Shown piece by piece: positions 6,060-13,445 of a stretch of 13,445 nucleotides of DNA. The position numbers and the translations under genes were made by a program. Each line of letters begins with the position of its first letter. The first letter of the stretch is position 1. The notes below the pieces were generated by a model. It saw nothing but the letters and a program-made list of their open reading frames with translations. It did no database searches and was not told the DNA's origin. This DNA is from Stenotrophomonas sp. (GTDB taxonomy: Bacteria; Pseudomonadota; Gammaproteobacteria; Xanthomonadales; Xanthomonadaceae). The stretch covers positions 8,199-21,643 of the forward strand of contig DQIG01000094.1 of assembly GCA_003525885.1 (NCBI GenBank), in the 5' to 3' direction.

Positions 6060-6209
6060 CGCCCCAACTAGCTAATAGTCGGACCCGTGGTCCTGTTATA
6101 CGAAGTATCCACAAAGCAACGTATGGCGGGCTTCACCCTGATACAGCTCGATACTAGGGCGGCGGGGCCCGGCTAACAAGCCAGCGTAGAACTGGACCAA
6201 GCGCTAGCG
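6060..6209 (-). repeat. long attC-like element, copy B, at the guaA junction
   Basis: This is the diverged copy of 2641-2790. Shared blocks include CTAATAG, CGGACCC, TATGGCGGGCT versus CATGGCGGGCT, TAGGGCG, TAACAAGCC and GTAGAAC. The box at its left end is GTTGGGGC (6061-6068, minus strand). The second stem changes from ATAGC/GCTAT in copy A to AAGC/GCTT here, so pairing is kept although bases differ. The element ends at the palindrome CGCTAGCG (6202-6209), just before the T-rich tail of the guaA terminator, and so marks the edge of the island. Confidence 0.6.
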
Positions 6210-6226
6210 GACACCACAAACAACAA

Positions 6227-6244
6227 GGGCGCCTCTCGGCGCCC
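6227..6244 (-). terminator. intrinsic terminator of guaA
   Basis: A perfect seven-pair G/C stem, GGGCGCC/GGCGCCC with a 4-nt loop, lies 13 nt after the guaA stop codon. On the transcribed strand it is followed by a T-rich run (TTGTTGTTTG). It separates the guaBA operon from the cassette block, which continues in the same direction. Confidence 0.85.
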
Positions 6245-6257
6245 TCGTTCTTTCAAC

Positions 6258-7823
6258 TCATTCCCACTCAATAGTTGCCGGCGGCTTCCCCGAGATGTCA
6301 TAAACCACCCTCGACACCCCCCGCAACTCATTGATGATCCGGTTGCTCACCGTCCCCAGGAACTCATACGGCAGATGCGCCCAATGCGCCGTCATGAAGT
6401 CAATCGTCTCCACGGCCCTTAGCGCAATCACCCACTCATAAGCCCGCGCATCACCCACCACGCCCACCGACTTCACCGGCAGGAACACGGCAAACGCCTG
6501 GCTGGTCTTGTCGTACAGGTCCGCCTTGCGCAGCTCATCAATGAAGATGGCATCGGCCTTGGCCAGCAGTTCGGCGTATTCGCGCTTCACTTCGCCCAGG
6601 ATACGCACGCCCAGGCCCGGGCCCGGGAACGGATGGCGGTAGACCATGGTGCGCGGCAGGCCCAGTTCAACGCCCAGGCGGCGCACTTCGTCCTTGAACA
6701 GTTCGCGCAGCGGCTCCACCAGGCCCAGCTTCATGTGCTCCGGCAGGCCGCCCACGTTGTGGTGGCTCTTGATCACATGCGCCTTGCCGGTCTTGCTGCC
6801 GGCCGACTCGATCACGTCCGGGTAGATGGTGCCCTGCGCCAGCCACTTGGCGTTGCTCAGCTTGTTCGACTCTTCGTCGAAGATCTCAACGAACAGGTTG
6901 CCGATGATCTTGCGCTTGGCTTCCGGGTCGCTCACGCCTTCCAGCGCGTTGAAGTAACGGTCGGCGGCGTTCACACGTACCACCTTCACGCCCATGTGCT
7001 CGGCGAACATCGCCATCACCTGGTCGCCTTCCTGCCAGCGCAGCAGGCCGGTATCCACGAACACGCAGGTCAGCTTCTCGCCGATGGCCTTGTGCAGCAG
7101 CGCAGCCACGACAGACGAATCGACGCCGCCGGACAGGCCCAGGATCACTTCGTCATCGCCCACCTGTTCGCGCACGCGGGCGATCTGGTCGTCGATGATG
7201 TTGGCGGCGGTCCACAGGGTCTGGCAGCCGCACACGTCCACCACGAAGCGGCGCAGCAGCGCCTGGCCCTGCAGGGTGTGGGTCACTTCCGGGTGGAACT
7301 GCACGCCGTACCAGCGCTTTTCTTCGTTGGCCATGGCGGCCACCGGAATGCGGTCGGTGGTGGCGGTGATGGTGAAGCCCGGCGGCGCAACGGAGACGTG
7401 GTCGCCGTGGCTCATCCAGACATTCAGCTTCGGCTCGCCGCCGTGGTCGCTCAGGCCCTTGAACAGTGCATCCGGGTTGATCACGTTCACTTCGGCGTGG
7501 CCGAATTCGCGCTGGTCAGCCGCTTCGGTGGCACCGCCCAGCTGCGCGGCCAGGGTCTGCATGCCGTAGCAGATGCCGAAGATCGGCAGGCCGCTGTCGA
7601 ACACTTCCTGCGGCGCGGCCGGGGCGCCCGGCAGCGTGGTCGATTCCGGGCCGCCGGACAAGATGATGCCCTTGGCGCCAAACGCCGCGATCTCGGCCGG
7701 GTTGTGGTCCCACGCCCAGATTTCGCAGTAGACGCCCAGCTCGCGGATGCGGCGGGCGATCAGCTGCGTGTACTGCGCGCCGAAATCGAGGATGAGGATC
7801 TTGTCGTTATGGATGTTGGTCAT
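6258..7823 (-). CDS. guaA: GMP synthase (glutamine-hydrolysing)
   Basis: GuaA converts XMP to GMP using ATP and glutamine, the last step of guanine nucleotide synthesis. The 521 residues have the usual length and domain order. A class I glutamine amidotransferase domain at about 1-200 has nucleophile C85 in GICYGMQ and H177/E179 in VQFHPEV. An ATP pyrophosphatase domain has the P-loop SGGVDSS at 231-237. The dimerisation domain ends in the canonical IEWE. The ATG overlaps the stop of the lipoprotein gene by 4 nt (ATGA), so translation is probably coupled within a guaB-lipoprotein-guaA operon. The 3' end of guaA is a known landing site for integrative elements. Here the coding end and terminator are intact and the accessory block begins just behind them. 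Confidence 0.98.
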   Translation of the reverse strand: MTNIHNDKILILDFGAQYTQLIARRIRELGVYCEIWAWDHNPAEIAAFGAKGIILSGGPESTTLPGAPAAPQEVFDSGLPIFGICYGMQTLAAQLGGATEAADQREFGHAEVNVINPDALFKGLSDHGGEPKLNVWMSHGDHVSVAPPGFTITATTDRIPVAAMANEEKRWYGVQFHPEVTHTLQGQALLRRFVVDVCGCQTLWTAANIIDDQIARVREQVGDDEVILGLSGGVDSSVVAALLHKAIGEKLTCVFVDTGLLRWQEGDQVMAMFAEHMGVKVVRVNAADRYFNALEGVSDPEAKRKIIGNLFVEIFDEESNKLSNAKWLAQGTIYPDVIESAGSKTGKAHVIKSHHNVGGLPEHMKLGLVEPLRELFKDEVRRLGVELGLPRTMVYRHPFPGPGLGVRILGEVKREYAELLAKADAIFIDELRKADLYDKTSQAFAVFLPVKSVGVVGDARAYEWVIALRAVETIDFMTAHWAHLPYEFLGTVSNRIINELRGVSRVVYDISGKPPATIEWE

Positions 7824-8403
7824 GGTGCCGTTCCAGTGGTGTTTTTCGCAGCGCCCGGCGCTTCAAGGCTCTGCGTCAGCGTGGCGATGAACGCCTCGCG
7901 TTGTTGAATATGTGAGGGGTCTTCCTCGTCCCAGCGCAGCATCAGCAGGCCATGCGGTGCGTTGGGGTTGGAGCGGTCAGCGCGCGGCAGCTCGGCGATT
8001 TCCTGCACTTCGGTGCCGGGCACGGTGCGCCGCTGCAGCGCCGCCATCGAGAAGCCCGACTCCGCAGCGCCCCAGGACGCCCATTGCACGCTCATTCGTG
8101 CCGGCTCCAGCGCGCCCAGTACCGGCGTCAGCGCCGGATCATCCGGACCGTGCAGCAGTTCGGTAATGCATTGCAGGGTGACCTGCAGCGGGCGCTCGCC
8201 GGTGCCTTTCAGCAGCCAGCGCTGCTCGCCAGCGGCCTGCACCTGCCAGCCCTTCGGCAGCGAGAACGCGTTCTGGCACGCCTGCACGTCCTGCAATTGC
8301 GAAACCGCCGCGCCCGGAGACCCGGAGCGCGGCGGCGGTTCGGACAACGAACAGCCTGCCATCAGCAGGCTGCCCGTAATCGCAAGAGCAGTTCGCAAGC
8401 GCA

Positions 8404-8404
<1 letters not shown>
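7820..8404 (-). CDS. small predicted lipoprotein between guaB and guaA
   Basis: The 194-residue product starts with a short basic N-region, a hydrophobic stretch and the lipobox LMAGC (C18), so it should be processed by signal peptidase II and anchored in a membrane facing the periplasm. Residues about 20-30 are Pro/Ser/Gly-rich, as in a lipoprotein tether. The rest alternates strands and helices (for example [21 protein letters not shown]), with no motif I recognise. The start overlaps the guaB stop by one base (TGATG) and the end overlaps guaA by four, a tight coupling. Third positions are G/C-rich like its neighbours, which supports a resident gene. A surface-located product inside a purine operon is unexpected; its role is unknown. 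Confidence 0.88.
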
Positions 8405-9921
<1,517 letters not shown>

Positions 9922-9998
9922 GGGGTAGATGCGACGCAGTGTCGCGCGGGCGGTGATTGGTTCAGGGGGCGGTCGGGGCCGACGGCATACCGCCTTTG

Positions 9999-10110
9999 GT
10001 AGGTGCCAACCTTGGTTGGCACGACCCGTCCGGCACCGGTACCCCAGATGGGCCGATGGCCCTGATGGATGTGTGCCAACCAAGGTTGGCACCTACCAGG
10101 AGCGGATCAT
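9999..10110. repeat. SMAG stem-loop doublet, module copy 1
   Basis: A stem-loop GTAGGTGCCAACC/GGTTGGCAC (9999-10022) and its inverted twin (10073-10096) enclose about 50 bp. The GTAG lead and roughly 24-nt length are those of the SMAG (S. maltophilia GTAG) family of dispersed repeats. The two arms together form a large palindrome. The whole module is repeated at 10145-10255. Confidence 0.85.
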
Positions 10111-10144
10111 GCGGGGCATCCAAACCACCCGGAAATTGCCTCGG

Positions 10145-10255
10145 GTAGGTGCCAACCTTGGTTGGCACGACCCGTCCGGCACCGGTACCCGGATGGGCCG
10201 ATGGCCCTGATGGATGTGTGCCAACCAAGGTTGGCACCTACCAGGAGCGGGTCAT
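10145..10255. repeat. SMAG stem-loop doublet, module copy 2
   Basis: Nearly identical to 9999-10110, with stem-loops at 10145-10168 and 10218-10241. By eye the copies differ by one missing base and one substitution in the spacer (around GGTACCC) and one substitution near the right end. This indicates a recent tandem duplication with a period of about 146 bp. Confidence 0.85.
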
Positions 10256-10272
10256 CGGCCTGCCCCGGCATT

Positions 10273-10297
10273 GTGCCGACCAACGGTCGGCACCCAC
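10273..10297 (-). repeat. SMAG-like stem-loop after folD
   Basis: Stem GTGCCGACC/GGTCGGCAC around AAC, read on the minus strand with a GTGG lead instead of GTAG. It lies about 27 nt after the folD stop and may stabilise or terminate its mRNA, but no T-tract follows. The gap 9868-10323 contains no gene. Confidence 0.65.
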
Positions 10298-10323
10298 CAA
10301 CGGCAGATCTCCCCAACCGCAGG

Positions 10324-11202
10324 TCAGCTCAGCGCTTCCGCCGCTTCCAACGTGTTCTGCATCAGCGTGGCCACGGTCATCGGGCCCACGCCACCCGGCA
10401 CCGGGGTGATCCAGCTCGCCCGCTGGGCTGCCGCCTCAAACCCGACGTCGCCCACCAGCCGGCCGTCATCCAAGCGGTTGATGCCCACGTCGATCACCAC
10501 CGCGCCCGGCTTCACCCACTCGCCCGGCACGATGCCCGGGCGGCCGACCGCCACCACCAGGATGTCAGCGTTGCGCACGGCCTGTTCCAGCACGTCCTTG
10601 GGGGTGAACTTGTGGCAGCTGGTCACGGTGCAGCCGGCGATCAGCAGCTCCAGGCCCATCGGGCGGCCGACGTGGTTGCTCACGCCCACGATGGTGGCGT
10701 TGCGGCCGCGCACCGGCTGGTCGGTGTGGCCCAGCAGCGTGGTGATGCCGCGCGGGGTGCACGGGCGCAGGCCGAACTCGCGCAGGGCCAGATGGCCGAC
10801 GTTTTCCGGGTGGAAGCCGTCCACGTCCTTGCGCGGGTCGATGCGCTGGATCAGCCGGCGCGCGTCGGGGATGCCCGGCAGCGGCAGCTGGATCAGGATG
10901 CCGTTGATCTTCGGATCGGCATTGAGCTGGTCGATCAGGTCGAGCAGCTCGGCTTCAGTGGTACCGGCCGGCAGATCGTAGTCGTGCGCCTCGATGCCGA
11001 CCTTCTCGGCTGCACGGCGCTTGTTGCGCACGTACACGGTCGAAGCCGGGTCGCCACCGACCAGCACCACGGCCAGGCCTGGACGGCTGCCACCGGCGGC
11101 CACGCGGGCGTCGACGCGCACCTTCAGGCTGTCGAGCAGGTCCTCGGCGATGCGGCGGCCATCAAGGATGCGGGCAGGATGCTGGGGGGCGGAATCGGTC
11201 AT
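10324..11202 (-). CDS. folD: bifunctional methylene-THF dehydrogenase / methenyl-THF cyclohydrolase
   Basis: FolD interconverts 5,10-methylene-, methenyl- and 10-formyl-tetrahydrofolate in the cytosol, supplying formyl groups for purine synthesis. The 292 residues match the family length. Seen are YVRNK at 57-61 (catalytic Tyr and Lys), GILIQLPLP at 101-109, [12 protein letters not shown] with D128, the NADP-binding loop GVSNHVGRP at 173-181, and [14 protein letters not shown] near the C-terminus. The ATG lacks a strong ribosome site. Directly upstream is an 18-nt palindrome (11227-11244). It is flanked on both sides by SMAG repeats, so it is probably a single-gene transcript. Confidence 0.97.
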   Translation of the reverse strand: MTDSAPQHPARILDGRRIAEDLLDSLKVRVDARVAAGGSRPGLAVVLVGGDPASTVYVRNKRRAAEKVGIEAHDYDLPAGTTEAELLDLIDQLNADPKINGILIQLPLPGIPDARRLIQRIDPRKDVDGFHPENVGHLALREFGLRPCTPRGITTLLGHTDQPVRGRNATIVGVSNHVGRPMGLELLIAGCTVTSCHKFTPKDVLEQAVRNADILVVAVGRPGIVPGEWVKPGAVVIDVGINRLDDGRLVGDVGFEAAAQRASWITPVPGGVGPMTVATLMQNTLEAAEALS

Positions 11203-11226
11203 CGGGAGCGGGGGGACGGCGGCGGC

Positions 11227-11244
11227 GGGGACGCTATTGTCCCC
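11227..11244 (-). promoter_or_regulatory. palindrome with possible -10 box upstream of folD
   Basis: GGGGAC and GTCCCC flank GCTATT, 25 nt before the folD start codon. On the minus strand it contains GACAAT, close to a -10 hexamer, so an operator overlapping a promoter is possible. No -35 box is evident, so this is weak. Confidence 0.3.
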
Positions 11245-11291
11245 GATTCAGGCCCCCTCGCCCACCGCCGGATGGGCAATTCCCCACCCGG

Positions 11292-11315
11292 TAGTGCCGG
11301 CCGCTGGCCGGCAAC
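11292..11315 (+). repeat. SMAG stem-loop, GC-rich subtype
   Basis: GTAGTGCCGGCC, then GCTGGCCGGCAA. It is the inverted counterpart of the copies at 11343 and 11386 and differs in stem sequence from those beside guaB, so two SMAG subfamilies are present. Confidence 0.75.
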
Positions 11316-11342
11316 CCCATGACATCGGAACGTGACCGCATC

Positions 11343-11365
11343 TGCCGGCCAGCGGCCGGCACTAC
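11343..11365 (-). repeat. SMAG stem-loop, GC-rich subtype
   Basis: On the minus strand GTAGTGCCGGCC, then GCTGGCCGGCA. It forms an inverted pair with 11292-11315. Confidence 0.75.
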
Positions 11366-11385
11366 CGACGGATGGTGCACTGGGG

Positions 11386-11409
11386 TTGCCGGCCAGCGGC
11401 CGGCACTAC
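11386..11409 (-). repeat. SMAG stem-loop after the antiporter gene
   Basis: On the minus strand GTAGTGCCGGCC, then GCTGGCCGGCAA, six bases after the antiporter stop codon. It is probably transcribed as part of the 3' end of that mRNA and may protect it or aid termination. Confidence 0.75.
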
Positions 11410-11415
11410 CGGGCT

Positions 11416-13248
11416 TTATTCTTCCTCTTCCGGCACATCCTGCGGGTTCAGCGTCTTGCTCTCCCGCTTCGGGGCGGTGAACGGGGTCGGCGTCGGCACG
11501 CCCTGCGGGCTGTTGCCGTAGATCATCCGCGCGCCGGCATTCAGACCACCACCGGCAATCTCCAGCTCAAAACGCTCGGCATCGCGACGACGGATCTCGG
11601 CGGCAATTTCCACCGCGTCATCCTCATCCGCACCCAGCTCCACCAGCGCGGCCTGGCCGAACAGCACCGCCGACTCAAAGGTCTCTCGGATCTGGAAATC
11701 GACACCGGCATGGATCAGCCGCAGCGAATGCTCGCGGTCGAACGAGCGCACCATGAGCTTGGCCTGCGGGAACTCGTGCGCCACCAGTTCAACGATGCGG
11801 TCGGCGGCCTCGGCCTTGTCCACGCACACCGCAATCGCACGCGCAGTGGCCGCGCCGGAGGCATGCAGCACATCCAACCGCGTGCCGTCGCCGTAGTAGA
11901 TCTTGAAACCGAACCGCGCCGCGCTCTGGATCATCTCCACATCGTTGTCGATGATGGTCACGTCCACGTCGCGCGCCAGCAGCGACTGGCTGGCGACCTG
12001 GCCAAAGCGACCGAAGCCGATCAGCAGCACGCTGCCGGACAGGCCCTCGGCCTCGTCCACGCCATCCATGTTCACCGTCGGCTTCGGCGCGATGCGCTTG
12101 TAGACCAGCACCACCAGCGGGGTCAGCGCCATCGACAGCACCACCACGGCGGTGAAGTTGGCATTGATCTCCAGGTTGATCACGCCGGCCGACGCCGCGG
12201 CGGAGAACAGCACGAAAGCGAACTCGCCGCCCTGCGCCATCAGCACGCCGCGATCCAGCGCCTGCGCGTGGTCGCTGCCCATGATGCGCGCGACCACGTA
12301 GATGCACAGCGCCTTGGCCGCCATCAACGCCAGCACCAGGCCCAGGATCAGCTGCCAGTTGCCGGCCACCACGCCCAGGTCCAGCGCCATGCCCACGCTG
12401 AGGAAGAACAGGCCGAGCAGGATGCCGCGGAACGGTTCGATGTCCGCTTCGATCTGGTGGCGGAAGGTGGATTCGCTCAGCAGCACGCCGGCCAGGAATG
12501 CGCCCATCGCCATCGACAGGCCGGACAACTGCATCAGCAGCGCCGCGCCCAGCACCACCAGCAATGCGGCGGCGGTCATCACTTCGCGCGCCTTCGATTC
12601 GGCCAGCACGCGGAACAGCGGGTTGAGCAGGAAGCGGCCGACCAGCACCAGGCCGACGATGGCGCCGACGCCGATCGCCACCGACAGCCAGCGCGAACCC
12701 TCGCCATCGGCACTGCCTGCGCTCGGGCCCATCCACGCCACCAGCGCCAGCAACGGCACGATCAGCAGGTCTTCGAACAGCAGGATGGAGACGATCTTCT
12801 GCCCCGACGGCAGCGCGATGTCGCCGCGCTCGGCCAGCAGCTGCATCACCACCGCGGTGGAGGTGAGTACGAAGCCGGTGGCGCCGATGAAGGCGACCTG
12901 CCACGGCAGGCCGAACAGCTTGGCGATGCTGGTCAGCACCAGCGCGCAGGTGACGATCTGCAGCGTGCCCAGCCCGAAGATTTCCTTGCGCAGGCTCCAC
13001 AGGTGCGAGGGCCGCATCTCCAGCCCGATCACGAACAGGAACATCACCACGCCGAGTTCGGCGGTATGCAGGATCGCCTGCGGGTCGGAGAACCAGCCCA
13101 GCCCGAACGGTCCGATCGCCAGGCCAGCGGCGAAGTAGCCCAGCACCGAGCCCAGGCCGGCCCGGCGGAACAAAGGCACCATCACCACCGCCGCGCCCAA
13201 CAGGGCGACGACCTTGACCAGCTCGCTGGTCGCTGCTTCTACCGCCAT
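11416..13248 (-). CDS. KefB/KefC-type cation:proton antiporter (CPA2) with TrkA-N domain
   Basis: This 610-residue inner-membrane protein has a hydrophobic half (about 1-385) of some 12 helices. It includes FEDLLIVPLL at 158-167 and the regulatory-loop motif HQIEADIEPFRG followed by ILLGLFFLSVGM at 264-287, which match KefB/KefC potassium efflux transporters. After a linker, GFGRFGQ at 411-417 with D434 in TIIDND forms the nucleotide-binding KTN/TrkA-N domain. Kef proteins exchange K+ for H+ and are gated by glutathione adducts. Whether this one responds to glutathione cannot be seen, and KefB versus KefC cannot be decided. The tail is Pro/Glu-rich and ends in four Glu. GGGGAA eight bases before the ATG supports the start. 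No KefF/KefG quinone-reductase partner lies within the window. Confidence 0.93.
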   Translation of the reverse strand: MAVEAATSELVKVVALLGAAVVMVPLFRRAGLGSVLGYFAAGLAIGPFGLGWFSDPQAILHTAELGVVMFLFVIGLEMRPSHLWSLRKEIFGLGTLQIVTCALVLTSIAKLFGLPWQVAFIGATGFVLTSTAVVMQLLAERGDIALPSGQKIVSILLFEDLLIVPLLALVAWMGPSAGSADGEGSRWLSVAIGVGAIVGLVLVGRFLLNPLFRVLAESKAREVMTAAALLVVLGAALLMQLSGLSMAMGAFLAGVLLSESTFRHQIEADIEPFRGILLGLFFLSVGMALDLGVVAGNWQLILGLVLALMAAKALCIYVVARIMGSDHAQALDRGVLMAQGGEFAFVLFSAAASAGVINLEINANFTAVVVLSMALTPLVVLVYKRIAPKPTVNMDGVDEAEGLSGSVLLIGFGRFGQVASQSLLARDVDVTIIDNDVEMIQSAARFGFKIYYGDGTRLDVLHASGAATARAIAVCVDKAEAADRIVELVAHEFPQAKLMVRSFDREHSLRLIHAGVDFQIRETFESAVLFGQAALVELGADEDDAVEIAAEIRRRDAERFELEIAGGGLNAGARMIYGNSPQGVPTPTPFTAPKRESKTLNPQDVPEEEE

Positions 13249-13423
13249 GCGGTGTGTTCCCCAAGATCCAGAATCGAGTTCAACAATAGAGCAATGCCGA
13301 TGACGGCAATAGCACGCATGTTGCGTCGGATTGTCTTGGAGGTGGAACGATGATGGGAGTGACCCCCGACATCATCCCGAAACCATGCACATGCTTGGGG
13401 GGGCTAACCTTGCACCCGCTTCG

Positions 13424-13445
13424 GTAGGTGCCAACCTTGGTTGGC
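13424..13445 (+). repeat. SMAG stem-loop, cut by window edge
   Basis: GTAGGTGCCAACC, then TTGGTTGGC, runs to the last base. It is identical as far as visible to the copies at 9999 and 10145. It lies upstream of the antiporter gene. Confidence 0.8.

Noticed and set aside
6097..6108. TATACGAAGTAT resembles a loxP half-site arm
   Set aside because: Only one arm, with no second inverted arm at the right spacing, and copy A of the same element does not keep it. Chance similarity.
6258..6290. Possible att duplication of the guaA 3' end marking a tyrosine-integrase island
   Set aside because: No second copy of the guaA end (CATTCCCACTCA) was found in positions 1-263 or elsewhere in the window, and no integrase gene is present; a repeat beyond the left edge remains possible.
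9999..10297. Repeats with spacers that look like a short CRISPR array
   Set aside because: Copies alternate in orientation, spacers are not of uniform CRISPR length and no cas gene is seen; GTAG stem-loops explain them.
11332..13353. 673-codon open frame on the plus strand opposite the antiporter
   Set aside because: Rich in His, Gln and Arg with no domain, as expected for the antisense frame of a GC-rich gene; the minus-strand product has clear Kef motifs.
13350..13427. 25-codon plus-strand frame (MMGVTPDIIPKP...) with GGAGG seven bases upstream
   Set aside because: It ends inside a SMAG repeat and shows no protein-like feature. A leader peptide cannot be excluded, but support is too thin.

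Overview
The window is chromosomal DNA of a Stenotrophomonas (Xanthomonadaceae). Evidence: GC-rich housekeeping genes (guaB, guaA, folD, a KefB/KefC-type antiporter), and the intergenic regions hold many short stem-loops starting with GTAG, the hallmark of the SMAG repeats of S. maltophilia. Species assignment is inference.

Layout. Positions about 6213-13445 are core genome, all transcribed on the minus strand: the antiporter, folD, then guaB, a small lipoprotein gene and guaA, the last three overlapping by 1 and 4 nt. SMAG stem-loops fill the gaps guaB/folD (as a duplicated 111-112 bp module) and folD/antiporter. A strong hairpin terminator follows guaA.

Positions 1 to about 6212 are an accessory block that begins right after the guaA terminator. 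I read it as an integron gene-cassette array without a visible integrase. A textbook 60-bp attC site lies at 1740-1799, a second recognisable one at 199-269 and a degenerate one at 5361-5417. Each begins inside the stop codon of a minus-strand gene. Two diverged copies of a roughly 150-bp element (2641-2790 and 6060-6209) end at attC-like boxes just in front of two other cassette genes. The cassettes run in the same direction as guaA. The exception is the nuclease gene, which lies reversed and is bracketed by direct copies of a tandem hairpin module whose two hairpins are exactly 60 bp apart.

The four complete genes of the block all resemble effectors of anti-phage or abortive-infection systems: an AbiU2-type HEPN protein, a large protein with a PD-(D/E)XK nuclease core and a C-terminal SEC-C zinc motif, a short caspase/CHAT-like peptidase (His80/Cys123), and a 479-residue protein with a HEPN-like RNHASAAH motif. 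None has a visible partner gene, so each may be a single-gene system. The block is therefore best described as a candidate cassette-borne defence island next to guaA. The functions are inferred from motifs only.
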